From Acidobacteria bacterium Mor1 (lineage in GTDB: Bacteria; Acidobacteriota; Polarisedimenticolia; Polarisedimenticolales; Polarisedimenticolaceae), in NCBI GenBank assembly GCA_001664505.1, contig CP011806.1, positions 1,216,400 to 1,280,399 on the forward strand: a stretch of DNA of 64,000 nucleotides, read 5' to 3'. The notes below the pieces were generated by a model, which saw only the letters and a list, made by a program, of their open reading frames with translations, searched no databases and was not told the DNA's origin. Made by a program: the position numbers and the translations under genes. This document shows positions 34,449 to 43,504 of the stretch, one piece after another. The stretch's first letter is position 1. Each line of letters begins with the position of its first letter.

Positions 34449-34741
34449 CAGCACCCCTCCGGCAAGAGGGAGGCACCACGAAGCTGCCAAGCAGCAAGCA
34501 CCTGCTGACCAAGACCCGTGATGGTGAAGAGACGCCGGGGCATCCCTGCCTCACCAGGGTCCTTCTCAAGCCGAGACTCAACGTAGCCCTTGTCAGCCAT
34601 CCGGCTCAGGGTCACGTAAACAGTCCCCCGCTTCAGCTTGTCAGGGGCAGCCTTGACCATCTCAAGCCCGTACATATCCCGCTTGTTCACGAGGAGTTCG
34701 AGGATTAGGGCTTCTTTCGGAGAGAGATTCAGTGAGTTCAT
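34448..34741 (-). CDS. PadR-family transcriptional regulator
   Basis: The 97-residue protein is a short PadR: LSPKEALILELLVNKRDMYGLEMV, then a winged helix with RGTVYVTLSRMADKGYVESR and the wing MPRRLFTITGLGQQVL. It lacks the long C-terminal dimerisation helix of larger PadR proteins, so it belongs to the short PadR-s2 type. A perfect dyad overlaps its start codon, suggesting autorepression of the four-gene operon it leads. Confidence 0.92.
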   Translation of the reverse strand: MNSLNLSPKEALILELLVNKRDMYGLEMVKAAPDKLKRGTVYVTLSRMADKGYVESRLEKDPGEAGMPRRLFTITGLGQQVLAAWQLRGASLLPEGC

Positions 34742-34756
34742 ACAGGGAGTATGAAC
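34736..34756. promoter_or_regulatory. Perfect inverted repeat overlapping padR start, likely operator
   Basis: GTTCATAC and GTATGAAC are exact 8-bp arms separated by 5 bases. The left arm contains the start codon of the PadR gene. PadR regulators bind dyads of this size, often in their own promoter. Confidence 0.65.
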
Positions 34757-35079
34757 GAGTCTTACAAACCTGTCAACCCACCCGGAAATGCGTCAGAAAT
34801 TGGGATAAATACAGCATGTCGAAATTTCTGTTTTTTTTGAAAGGGGCGAGCGGGTTTTCGGGAAGAGCCCACGTGGCCATCCAGGACGCAAGAGCGCCCA
34901 ACACTGCGCTCAGGACGAGCATGAGAAGCTGGAGAAGGAGTTCTCCCATACTTCGACTGTACCCCGAGGCATGGCCACGGGCAAATCAGCCCCCTCCCAA
35001 ATACGGGAATCCGACTAAACGTCTCAAGTCCCTTAGGAAATATCAACAGTGAGACACCACATCAGGAAGGGACTCGAAG
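34757..35079. other. Promoter gap between padR and the HNH gene, no gene seen
   Basis: It includes an eight-T run near 34830-34840 and GC-skewed sequence. The frames present on either strand have no ribosome-binding site and no recognisable product. It must hold the padR promoter. Confidence 0.4.
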
Positions 35080-35613
35080 ATGAAGGAACAGTGGCAGACA
35101 CTACCGGCCAACAGCCAGTACGAAGTATCAGATCAGGGTAGGGTTTGGAACAGGGAGACGGGGCATCTACTCAGTCCTGGCAAACAATCCAAAGGCTACC
35201 TGTCCGTCAACCTCTACATCAGACAACCCAAAGGAAAACCCAAGAAGCGGAAATGCCACCTGGTTCACAGGCTGGTTGCATCAGCTTTCCTTGGTCCCTG
35301 CCCCAAGAACCTAAGCGTCAACCACAAGGACGGAAACAAGACCAACAACCAGGTCTCCAACCTGGAGTACCTGACCCTCTCAGACAACATCCGCCATGCA
35401 ATGCAAACAGGGTTGATTGGTGTTCACGGTGAGAAGAACAACCGGGCCACCATCAGCAGAAGCAAGGCTTTCAGGATCCTGATCTGTTGTTGGTACGGAG
35501 CCAAAGACAGGAAGATCTCTGAGAGCTACAAGGTCAAGAAACACATCGTCTCGACATCAGGAACGGGCGTACCTAGAAGTGCTTCGACTGGTACCGAGAC
35601 AGAGAGGGATTGA
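35080..35613 (+). CDS. HNH homing endonuclease (NUMOD4 + HNH), C-terminus frameshifted
   Basis: Residues 1-60 are a NUMOD4 domain (WQTLPANSQYEVSDQGRVWN). HNH_3 follows with LVHRLVASAFLG and VNHKDGNKTNNQVSNLEYLT, whose His-Asn-His residues are intact. The C-terminus should be a DNA-binding HTH ending in D-I-R-N-G-R-T. That sequence is present in the +1 frame just after KKHIV (near 35551), so one base has been lost and the visible tail is wrong. Free-standing HNH genes of this type are common in phages and elements. Confidence 0.85.
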   Translation: MKEQWQTLPANSQYEVSDQGRVWNRETGHLLSPGKQSKGYLSVNLYIRQPKGKPKKRKCHLVHRLVASAFLGPCPKNLSVNHKDGNKTNNQVSNLEYLTLSDNIRHAMQTGLIGVHGEKNNRATISRSKAFRILICCWYGAKDRKISESYKVKKHIVSTSGTGVPRSASTGTETERD

Positions 35614-35695
35614 GGAAGACCGGCTAGATCGCTTGATTCTGGGTTGTTGTAGCCGTAAGTAGCTGGCCGGAGGTGCGCTATGACTGTTCGAAAGA

Positions 35696-35735
35696 ACTGC
35701 CAGTCACGCGCTCTCCCAGCTGAGCTACAGCCCCA
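35696..35735. repeat. attachment repeat (40 bp), distal copy, tRNA-Ala 5' half
   Basis: It is identical to 30317-30356 and is the original 5' half of the tRNA-Ala gene. The stop codon of the minus-strand kinase gene (TAG) is formed by tRNA bases 8-10 within it. Confidence 0.9.
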
Positions 35736-37476
35736 CATGCGCGGAAGATCGGGCATTCTGGCACGCCGTCCCCTGGGGGTCAAGGAACGGCGCATGGTCT
35801 TTCCATTCGGGCCCATCCCGGCGCCCCGGGCGGCGAATCCTGCGGGGCGCCGCCTTGCCCACAAGGACGATATCCCGGGCGCTCAGCTCCACCCCGTCGA
35901 CCCGGCTGTCCCCCGGAATCCGGGTCCAGGCGGCCAGATCCACCGCCGGAAGCTCGAGCATGCCGACGAAGATCTCCGCGGGCCAGCAGGCGTGGCGGCC
36001 GGCGACCCAGAGGCGCTCACGGGGATCCTGCAGGCTGCCGGGTTCGAACGCGGCCGCCTGGATCTCCAGACCGGCAGGCCCCCAGACACGGCGCGGGCCG
36101 AGGTTTCCGAGAACGGGGTCGCCCCCTGCGTCGTCGAGCAACACGATGGCGGATTCGTCCTCTTCCGGGCTGTACCAGAGCGAGACCACCGGGGTGCGAT
36201 CTCCGGACCGCCGCAAGGCGAACAGCCGAACAGGCTCGCTGTCCGGCGGCAAGGCAAGGGGCCGCAATCCACGGCCGGCACAGGCCTCACGCAGACAGTC
36301 GACGCCGAAGGCACGGATGGTTGCCGAGCCGCGGCCCTCGGCGCCCCTCGCCACCAACAGCGTGGGCGATCCCTCCCGGTCCACCAGCAGCGCGTCGGTC
36401 ACCGGCGCGTCCCCCATCAGGCTCGCGACCTGCCGGCCCCAGACGTTGACCACCCGTACCGTGGCACCCTCGACCTCGAGGCCCCAGGCGCGATCGTTCA
36501 TCTTCCAGGCCCAGCCTGCCGGCAGGAACAGCATGAGCAACGCCGCCAGGACCATGGGCAGCCAGACCTGGCCGAAGTCCGATGGGATCCTGCGCCCGGC
36601 TCGCCCGATCCGGAGATGCCCTCCGCTGCGATAGAGGCTGAATCGATCGGGATGGCGCTCGATCGATTCCAGGGCCTGCTGCATCTTGCCTGCGCTCTGG
36701 AAACGGTGGGCCGGGTCCGGAGACAACGCCTGGAGCAGCACGCCCCGCACCGACGGCGGCAGCGACTCCGAGACTCCCTCGGGCCCCGCGGGAGGTTCGC
36801 CGGCCAACGCCTCGTGGCAAAGCGCCGCGCAGGAGTAGAGGTCGGCGCGATGATCGACCGCCTCCCCTGCCGCGACCTCCGGCGCCATGTACTCCCGAGT
36901 CCCCTCGGCGGTCGCCCCCGCGTCGGGAATTCCCATCCGCCGGGCCAGGCCGTAGTCGACGACCCGTACCCCCTCGTCGGTCAGCATGACGTTGTGCGGC
37001 TTGATGTCCCGGTGAGTCACCCCTCGGCCATGGAGGTACTCGAGGGCCGATAGCACCGGCACGACCACCGAAAGCGCCGCGGCGAAATCCATCGGGCCGT
37101 CCCGGCGCAGCCGTTCCGCCAGGCTCTCCCCCTCGAGGTATTCGCTGACCAGGTAGGGCTGCCCCGACTCCTCCCCCAGGTCGAGGTTGCGTACCAGGGC
37201 CGGGTGGTCGAGGTGCAGCAGCAGCTCGGGACGCTGCTCGAAGGATTCGCCGCTGTCCGGCGCCGGCTCCGCGATGACCTTGAGGGCGACGACCCGCGAC
37301 AACCACTGATCGGCCGCCCGGTAGACCTGGCCCATGCCGCCGCGCCCGATACGCTCGACGATCTTGTAGCGGCCGGCGAACAGGGCTCCCGGCCGCAACT
37401 CCTGTTCTTCGAGAGCCGCCCGGCGCCGCTCTGGATCGACCCTTCCGGTCGGGCGACTGTCGCCCTTGTGGGTCAA
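35725..37476 (-). CDS. Ser/Thr protein kinase (PknB-like) with C-terminal extracytoplasmic domain
   Basis: The 583-residue protein has a Hanks-type kinase domain (about 35-290) with the glycine loop GRGGMGQVY, VALKVI, HRDIKPHN, DYG in place of DFG, and APE. A transmembrane helix (about 310-330, VLAALLMLFLPAGWAW) is followed by a beta-rich domain of about 220 residues with WSPEEDESAIVLLD-like repeats, probably a propeller-like sensor in the periplasm. The start overlaps the stop of the FHA gene by four bases, so the two proteins are made together. The last residues lie in the tRNA-Ala fragment. Confidence 0.92.
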   Translation of the reverse strand: MTHKGDSRPTGRVDPERRRAALEEQELRPGALFAGRYKIVERIGRGGMGQVYRAADQWLSRVVALKVIAEPAPDSGESFEQRPELLLHLDHPALVRNLDLGEESGQPYLVSEYLEGESLAERLRRDGPMDFAAALSVVVPVLSALEYLHGRGVTHRDIKPHNVMLTDEGVRVVDYGLARRMGIPDAGATAEGTREYMAPEVAAGEAVDHRADLYSCAALCHEALAGEPPAGPEGVSESLPPSVRGVLLQALSPDPAHRFQSAGKMQQALESIERHPDRFSLYRSGGHLRIGRAGRRIPSDFGQVWLPMVLAALLMLFLPAGWAWKMNDRAWGLEVEGATVRVVNVWGRQVASLMGDAPVTDALLVDREGSPTLLVARGAEGRGSATIRAFGVDCLREACAGRGLRPLALPPDSEPVRLFALRRSGDRTPVVSLWYSPEEDESAIVLLDDAGGDPVLGNLGPRRVWGPAGLEIQAAAFEPGSLQDPRERLWVAGRHACWPAEIFVGMLELPAVDLAAWTRIPGDSRVDGVELSARDIVLVGKAAPRRIRRPGRRDGPEWKDHAPFLDPQGTACQNARSSAHVGL

Positions 37477-39290
37477 GGGCGGCGGGTACCTTCGCCGAAC
37501 TTCTTGACCTTCTGCACCAGGTTCTTGCGGGCGATCCCGGCGTCGACGGCAGCAGAAGTGTAGTTGTCGTTGTGCTTGCGCATCAGCCGCTCGAAGTACA
37601 TCAACTGGAACATGCTCTTGGCCTCGCGCCAGCGGCAGCTCAGGGCGTGGACCAGCTGGTCCATGGGCGAATGCCGTTCTTCCTGGACCCGGGCCAACGG
37701 CGTCGCGTCCCGGTCGAGAATCGAGTCGACGGCATGCAGCACCGCCTGATGCATCATGCTGCGCAGTTCAGCGATGTTGCCCGGCCAGGCATGCTGGCGC
37801 AGCGAATCGCAGAGTTCACTGGAGAGCCCGCGGAAGTGCTTGTGCGCGCCGTAACCGAATGCCCGCACGAAATGCCAGGCCAGGGGCACGATGTCCTCGG
37901 GGCGTTCCCGTAGCGGGGGCAGCACGATCGGCTGATCGAGGATCCGCTCCAGCAGCACCGGGGCGACGAATCCCCGCTCCTGCAGCACCTCCGGTTTGCG
38001 GCGGCTGGCCAACACGAGATGAGGATCCCGGCGCCCCTCTTCGATCCAGCGGGCCAGCAGGATCTGGTCCGCTGCGCTCAGATCCGCCACCTCGTCGAAG
38101 AACAGGGTGCCGCCGCGGGCCAGGCCGGCCCATCCGTCCTGCCGCTCGATCGAGAGCTGGGCCTCCAGTTCGTTTTCCGCCAGCTCGCCGCAGCGCACCA
38201 CCAGGTGCGGACCGGCCGAACGGACGCCACGCCCATGGAGATAGCGGGACACCTGGTCCGCTCCGGTTCCGGTCTCACCGCAGATCAGCGTGACCGGCCC
38301 GGTGGACTCCACGGCCGACGCCACCTGGGCGCGCAAGCGGCACATGACCTCGCTATGGCCGAGCAGGGCGCCACAGTCGGCGGGCTGATCGCCGAAGCCC
38401 GGGAAGGACGCACCCTGCGACAGCGCCTGGCGAGTCCGCTCGGCTTCGGCGCGATGGCTCTCGTTTTCCAGCACGATACCCAGGGCCTGAAGCACCGGCC
38501 GGTGGGTCCGCAGGCTTGCCCGCAACATACCGACCCGGTCGGGCGGGCACTCGAACGAAAGGCAAAGCGGCCGGGGCGCCCGGGTGAGCTCGGACACGAC
38601 CATCACGGTACCGGGGAAACCCTCGATGTCCCGCACGCGAATCTCGTCACCCTCGGTCTGTAGCAACGCATCGGCCGCTTCGTTCAGCGGGATCGACAGA
38701 TCGCCGGAACGGGTTCGCACGTTCCAGCGGCCGAGCACCGGCTCGAAGGCCCAGAGTCGAATCCCGTCGGCGCCGATGGCCTGGCGCACCCGCTCGAGGG
38801 AACCGTCGAGATCGGGGCCCCCGCCGTCACCGCGATCACGAGACGCCGCCATCAGTTCCGACGCCAGCCCCAGCACATCCCCGTCGCCGCGCTCTCGCTC
38901 GCCGGTCAGCAGGCGAAAGACCCGCTCTCCGATCTGCTCCCCTGTCGGGATCGCGCGCTGGGGTCTTGCCGGCGCGGAAGCCAGGACCAACACCCGGTCG
39001 CTGACCGCATCGGCCAGGTAGACCATGACCGTGCCGAGCAGGATCCGGTCGCCGGGTTCCAGCAGCGCATCGGTGACCCGGCTGCCGTTGACCCAGGTGC
39101 CGTTGGCCGAGCCGAGATCGAGGATGCGCACGCCGGAACGGTCCAGACGGACCTCGGCGTGGATCGCCGAGACACCGTAGCCGTTGAGCCGGAGGTCGCT
39201 GTCCTCGGCGCTTCCGATGCGAATGGAACCAGGGCACAGCGGTACCCGCTTTTCAGACGCAGCCGCACCTTTGACGTGCAGGTAGAACAA
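37473..39290 (-). CDS. FHA protein with GAF-like region, degenerate AAA+ domain and Fis-type HTH
   Basis: The 605 residues contain an FHA domain (1-100, with RIGSAEDSDLRL, SAIHAEV and NGTWVNG) that binds phosphothreonine, a GAF-like region (about 160-285), an AAA+ domain like sigma-54 activators (310-520) and a Fis-like C-terminal helix. The Walker A reads GETGTGAD (338-345), with the lysine replaced by alanine, and the GAFTGA loop is missing entirely. Walker B (LFFDE) is kept. It is therefore very unlikely to drive sigma-54. It may be a phosphorylation-controlled DNA-binding protein regulated by the coupled kinase. Confidence 0.85.
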   Translation of the reverse strand: MFYLHVKGAAASEKRVPLCPGSIRIGSAEDSDLRLNGYGVSAIHAEVRLDRSGVRILDLGSANGTWVNGSRVTDALLEPGDRILLGTVMVYLADAVSDRVLVLASAPARPQRAIPTGEQIGERVFRLLTGERERGDGDVLGLASELMAASRDRGDGGGPDLDGSLERVRQAIGADGIRLWAFEPVLGRWNVRTRSGDLSIPLNEAADALLQTEGDEIRVRDIEGFPGTVMVVSELTRAPRPLCLSFECPPDRVGMLRASLRTHRPVLQALGIVLENESHRAEAERTRQALSQGASFPGFGDQPADCGALLGHSEVMCRLRAQVASAVESTGPVTLICGETGTGADQVSRYLHGRGVRSAGPHLVVRCGELAENELEAQLSIERQDGWAGLARGGTLFFDEVADLSAADQILLARWIEEGRRDPHLVLASRRKPEVLQERGFVAPVLLERILDQPIVLPPLRERPEDIVPLAWHFVRAFGYGAHKHFRGLSSELCDSLRQHAWPGNIAELRSMMHQAVLHAVDSILDRDATPLARVQEERHSPMDQLVHALSCRWREAKSMFQLMYFERLMRKHNDNYTSAAVDAGIARKNLVQKVKKFGEGTRRP

Positions 39291-39343
39291 ATGCCGACTC
39301 CTGTCCGGGGACGCCCCTGAGTGCTCGACCGGCCGATGGGATT

Positions 39344-41779
39344 ATGGCACAGCCGAGACCTTCATTTACGCCCATACGGCGCCGAAAGCTCACCGCACTA
39401 TTGCGAGAGCGGGAATTCGGTTCCGGGCCCGTGGGTTACAATCCGCATGGTGAACAGGCCACTTCCCCCGACCGCCGACCGGCCCTGCTTCTCGGCGCCC
39501 TGAGAGCCTCGGTGCTGAACTCCCTCGGAGCGCATCTCGCGGGTCAGATCGTCGGCCCCTTGCGTTGGGTCGGACTCGCCGTCGTGGCCGCGGTCACGGC
39601 TCTGCTCTGCGGCCCGGCGCTCAACGTGGAACTCGACTGGAGCAACCGGTCGATGAACGCTCTCAGCGCCGATGAGGGAGCCTTCTATCGGGACTTCCAG
39701 AGCACCTTCGGCAGTGACGAGGTGCTGGTCGCCACCCTTACCCGGAACGATCTCCTCAGTAGCCCGGGACTCGCCGAACTGGATCGACTGACCCGTCACA
39801 TCGAACAGTTCGACGGCGTGCGGCGGGTGATGAGCCTGACCAACGCCACCCGTCTCGCCGCGGGAGACTACGGCGCCGAGGAACGTCCGCTGGTCGATCT
39901 CGAGCGGCCGGTCGATACCGCATCCATCGAAGGCTTCCTCCAGGGTTCGCCGTGGAGTTCGATGCTGATCTCCGCCGACCGGCGCACCGCCGGCATCGCC
40001 GTCGAGATCCACGAGCGGCAGGGAGACGATCTCTATCGCGGCCGACTGGTCGAGGACCTGCGCGGTTTGAAGCGCGGAGCGGAACCGGGCAGCGCGATCC
40101 ACCTGACGGGAATCACCGCTCAGAAGTACGACACGACCCGCTTCATTCAGCGGGACCAACGGGTGGTGCTCCCGCTATCGATCCTCGTCATGGCCTTCTG
40201 CCTCGCCGTGGCGACCCGCCGCATCTCCGGCGTGCTGTTGCCGCTGGCGGTCACCGGCATCAGCCTGCTCTGGACCGTCGGCATCTACCATCTGCTCGGC
40301 TTCAAGCTGAACGTGATCACCTCGCTCTTGCCTCCGGTGGTGCTGGTGCTTTCCGTCACCACCGGACTCCACCTGCTCCAGGAATGGAGAGACCGGGCGG
40401 TCGACGCCGCCTCTCCCCGGGAGGCGGTGCTGGAGGTGCTGCGCAGGCTGGGCATGCCGGTCCTGCTCACCGGGATCACCACGGCCATCGGACTCGCAGC
40501 CCTCGGCACCAGCGACGTCCCCGCGGTACGCCAGTTCGGTCTGTTCGCGGCCCTCGGGGTCACCGTCAGCCTGTTCCTGAACCTCACGGTGCTTCCCGCC
40601 GTGCTGGTCTGGATCCCGCTGCCCCGCTCGGCCCCCCGCAGCGTCGGACTGATCGTCAGCGGCTTGATCCAGGTCGCCAACTGGAGCGTGACCCGCCCGC
40701 GTGGGGTGATGCTGCTGGCCGCCGCGGGCACCCTGCTGCTGGCAGCCGGTATCGGCCGCATCCACAACAACACCGATCTGATCCGCTTCCTGTCCCCCGA
40801 CGCCGAGTTGGTCAAGGACACCATGTTCATCGATGAGCGGCTCGTCGGCGCGAACTCGCTGGAGCTGGTGGTCTCCCGGCGGGACGCCGCCCCCCTTACC
40901 GCCCTCGACGACATGAATCGGATCGAGCGGTGGATGGAGCGGATCGGCGAGCTCGAACCGGTGACCCACGTGCTCGGCATTCCGGCGGTCATCGCCGAAC
41001 TCCATCGTGCCGAGTCCGGCGCGGAGACCACCGCGCTTCCCGACGATCCCGAGGACCTGCTGTATTGCTTCGACCTGCTCGAAGCCTCGGACCGCCAGGC
41101 GGAACTGCGCCGTTTCATCACGCCGGAGTTCGATCGAGCCCGGATCAACGTGCGGCTCCACGCCATCGGCACCCACGAGGCGACCGGGGTGTTGGAGCAG
41201 ATCGAGCGGCTCTCCGGTGAGATCCTCGGCGCCGGCTACACGGTGCACCCCACCGGCAGCTTCTACCTGGTGACCCTGGACTCCAACCGGCTGGTATCGA
41301 CCCAGCTGCGCAGCTTCGGCCTGGCGCTGGCGGTGATCCTCGGCATCATGGGGCTCTGGTTCCGCTCGCTGACCCTGCTCGCCGCGGCGCTGATCCCCAA
41401 CCTGGTGCCGATCGTCTGGCTCCTGGGGCTGATGGGCTGGCTCGGGATCGACCTTTCCACCGCCACGGCCATGGTCGCCTCGGTGGTGCTGGGCATCGCC
41501 GTCGACGGCACGATCCACTATCTGGCCCGCTACTGCCGGGAAAGCTCCTGCGGCTGCTCGGCCAGCGCAATTCGGCAGACTACCCGGGGAACCGGGCGGG
41601 TGCTGGTCACCGCATCCCTGGTGATTGCCCTCGGTTTCTGGGTCGGGGCGAGCGGCAGTTTTCGCCCGACCCTATATTTCTCGGTGTTGAGTGGGGCGAC
41701 GATCCTTGGCGCCCTCCTTTGCGATCTTCTAATTCTTCCAGCATGCTTGATGCTGGTTCGGCCGGAGCCCCGGAGCTGA
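39344..41779 (+). CDS. RND-superfamily (MMPL/HpnN-type) exporter
   Basis: The 811 residues show two halves, each with one TM helix, a large loop and a five-helix bundle. SSD/MMPL signatures include TGITTAIGLAALGTSDVPAVR and, in the second half, AVDGTIHYLARYCRE. Family members export lipids or hydrophobic products across the inner membrane. The first TM begins at about residue 75, so a GTG start at 39512, giving a short N-terminus, is likely the true one; neither start has a strong ribosome-binding site. It is the first gene of the polyketide operon and the natural candidate to export its product. Confidence 0.85.
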   Translation: MAQPRPSFTPIRRRKLTALLREREFGSGPVGYNPHGEQATSPDRRPALLLGALRASVLNSLGAHLAGQIVGPLRWVGLAVVAAVTALLCGPALNVELDWSNRSMNALSADEGAFYRDFQSTFGSDEVLVATLTRNDLLSSPGLAELDRLTRHIEQFDGVRRVMSLTNATRLAAGDYGAEERPLVDLERPVDTASIEGFLQGSPWSSMLISADRRTAGIAVEIHERQGDDLYRGRLVEDLRGLKRGAEPGSAIHLTGITAQKYDTTRFIQRDQRVVLPLSILVMAFCLAVATRRISGVLLPLAVTGISLLWTVGIYHLLGFKLNVITSLLPPVVLVLSVTTGLHLLQEWRDRAVDAASPREAVLEVLRRLGMPVLLTGITTAIGLAALGTSDVPAVRQFGLFAALGVTVSLFLNLTVLPAVLVWIPLPRSAPRSVGLIVSGLIQVANWSVTRPRGVMLLAAAGTLLLAAGIGRIHNNTDLIRFLSPDAELVKDTMFIDERLVGANSLELVVSRRDAAPLTALDDMNRIERWMERIGELEPVTHVLGIPAVIAELHRAESGAETTALPDDPEDLLYCFDLLEASDRQAELRRFITPEFDRARINVRLHAIGTHEATGVLEQIERLSGEILGAGYTVHPTGSFYLVTLDSNRLVSTQLRSFGLALAVILGIMGLWFRSLTLLAAALIPNLVPIVWLLGLMGWLGIDLSTATAMVASVVLGIAVDGTIHYLARYCRESSCGCSASAIRQTTRGTGRVLVTASLVIALGFWVGASGSFRPTLYFSVLSGATILGALLCDLLILPACLMLVRPEPRS

Positions 41780-41780
41780 C

Positions 41781-42377
41781 ATGCGCCCTCTGAAGAACCT
41801 CTCGCTGATCCTGATCGCTCTCCTGCTCGCGACGCCGGGCGCCGCCGATAACATGTTCGACCCGAGCAACGGGACGATCGTCGAACGGTCCACGGTGCCC
41901 CCTGGAGAGAAACGCATTCAGGGGGAGGTTCGCCTGGTCGACCGGGACGGCCACCTGGTCGTCCAGACGGTGCTCTACTCCAAGGTGCTCAAGCGAGTCC
42001 TCGGCAGCATCGTGGAGAAAGAAGAAGGCAACTGGCCGGCGGCCCACGACGACTCCATCGCCTATCGCAACTCCCTGAACGAGACGGTCACCATGGTGGT
42101 CGATGCCCCGCGGGGGGTCGGCAACTCCCGTCAGCGGGCGGTGCTGATCGAGTTCTTCGTGTGGAACGAGAAGGGCTTCGTCGTCCTCTCGGGCGCATCG
42201 ATCGACGAACGATCCGATGAGTTCCTGCGGGTGCGGCGACTGGCGGCCCCGACCAACACTCTCGAACTGAACGTGGACTACGTGCAGGAGAACATGGCGC
42301 TGATCCTCGCCGACTCCTTCGAGCTCTCCCGGGAAGCGGCCGACGCGATGATCGAGCGGCACCGGAGGAAACCGTGA
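41781..42377 (+). CDS. Exported hypothetical protein in polyketide operon
   Basis: The 198-residue protein has a signal peptide (to about 22) and a beta-rich body (GEVRLVDRDGHLVVQTVLYS, then RAVLIEFFVW). The C-terminal helix ends REAADAMIERHRR. No family is recognised. It starts two bases after the exporter and its stop overlaps the GTG of the polyketide synthase, so it is part of the operon. A periplasmic partner of the exporter is possible. Confidence 0.75.
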   Translation: MRPLKNLSLILIALLLATPGAADNMFDPSNGTIVERSTVPPGEKRIQGEVRLVDRDGHLVVQTVLYSKVLKRVLGSIVEKEEGNWPAAHDDSIAYRNSLNETVTMVVDAPRGVGNSRQRAVLIEFFVWNEKGFVVLSGASIDERSDEFLRVRRLAAPTNTLELNVDYVQENMALILADSFELSREAADAMIERHRRKP

Positions 42378-43423
42378 GAGTCGCCGCGGTCGGCTCCGCC
42401 CTCCCCCCGCACTACTACGATCAGGAAGCTCTTCTCGGCGCCCTGCGCAAGGCCTGGGCCGAACGCCATCACAACGTCGGGCGGCTCGAAGCGCTGCACC
42501 GCAACGTGCTCGTCGGCGGCCGGCATCTGGCGTTGCCGATGGAAGACTACGACGGCCTGACGAACTGGGGCGCGGCCAACGACGCCTGGATCCGGGTGGC
42601 CCAGGAGGTCGGCGAACAGGCGGTGCGCGACGGCCTGAAGAAGGCCGGACTTCCGGCCAGCCGCATCGACGCCCTGATCTTCGTCACCGTCACCGGGGTG
42701 GCGACCCCCTCGATCGACGCGCGGCTTTGCAACCGGATGGATCTGCGCAGCGACGTCAAACGCATGCCGATCTTCGGCCTCGGCTGCGTCGCCGGTGCCG
42801 CCGGTATCGCCCGGGCCGCCGACTACGTGCGGGCCTACCCCGACCAGATCGCCGTGCTGCTCTCGGTGGAGCTCTGCTCGTTGACGCTCCAGCGGGAAGA
42901 CCTCTCGATCCCCAACCTGATCGCCAGCGGCCTGTTCGGCGACGGTGCGGCGGCGGCGATCGTCGCCGGCTCCGAGGTCGACCTGCCAGGGCCGGAGATC
43001 GTGGCCACCCGCTCGGTCTTCTATCCGGACTCGGAACGGGTCATGGGCTGGGACATCAGCGAGCGGGGCTTCGGCATCGTGCTCTCCGCCGACGTACCCC
43101 AGGTCGCCGAGCAGCATCTGGGACACGATGTCGACGCCTTCCTCGAGGACCAGGGACTGAAGCGAGGCGACATCGCCCACTGGATCTCCCATCCCGGCGG
43201 ACCCAAGGTGCTCGAGGCGATGCAGCGGGCCCTGGGCCTCGGCGAGGAGGCCATGGCCGAGAGCTGGAAGACTCTGCGGGAGGTGGGCAACCTCTCCTCG
43301 ACCTCGGTCCTGCTGGTGCTCGAGGCGACCATGGAACAACATCGGCCCGAACCCGGTTCTTACGGTCTGATGCTGGCGATGGGGCCCGGATTCTGCTCGG
43401 AGCTGGTGCTGCTGCGATTCTGA
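42374..43423 (+). CDS. Type III polyketide synthase
   Basis: The 349-residue protein is a chalcone-synthase-like enzyme. The catalytic cysteine is in FGLGCVAGAAG, the histidine in ISHPGGPKV and the asparagine in VGNLSSTSV, all in the right order and spacing. It condenses an acyl starter with malonyl-CoA units without an integrated ACP. The GTG overlaps the previous stop. In this operon the starter is probably a fatty acyl group loaded by the ligase/ACP pair, giving an alkyl-resorcinol or alkylpyrone-like product. That product is inferred, not proven. Confidence 0.95.
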   Translation: MRVAAVGSALPPHYYDQEALLGALRKAWAERHHNVGRLEALHRNVLVGGRHLALPMEDYDGLTNWGAANDAWIRVAQEVGEQAVRDGLKKAGLPASRIDALIFVTVTGVATPSIDARLCNRMDLRSDVKRMPIFGLGCVAGAAGIARAADYVRAYPDQIAVLLSVELCSLTLQREDLSIPNLIASGLFGDGAAAAIVAGSEVDLPGPEIVATRSVFYPDSERVMGWDISERGFGIVLSADVPQVAEQHLGHDVDAFLEDQGLKRGDIAHWISHPGGPKVLEAMQRALGLGEEAMAESWKTLREVGNLSSTSVLLVLEATMEQHRPEPGSYGLMLAMGPGFCSELVLLRF

Positions 43424-43504
43424 CGCGGCGACCCGGGAAACCTTGGCCCCCTAGCGCGGCTGGTGCACAATGGAACCGCACCTGCGAAAGGGTATCCAGG
43501 GTCC

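Larger units (their letters stand above)
30317..35735. mobile_element. Integrated element of 5.4 kb at tRNA-Ala(GGC)
   Basis: It is bounded by 40-bp perfect direct repeats of the tRNA's 5' half and begins with a tyrosine integrase remnant next to the tRNA. Its genes have visibly lower GC and many short frames. It carries small coiled-coil/TM proteins, a PadR-led operon and an HNH endonuclease. No replication or packaging gene is recognised. The integrase is broken, so it is probably immobile. Confidence 0.85.
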
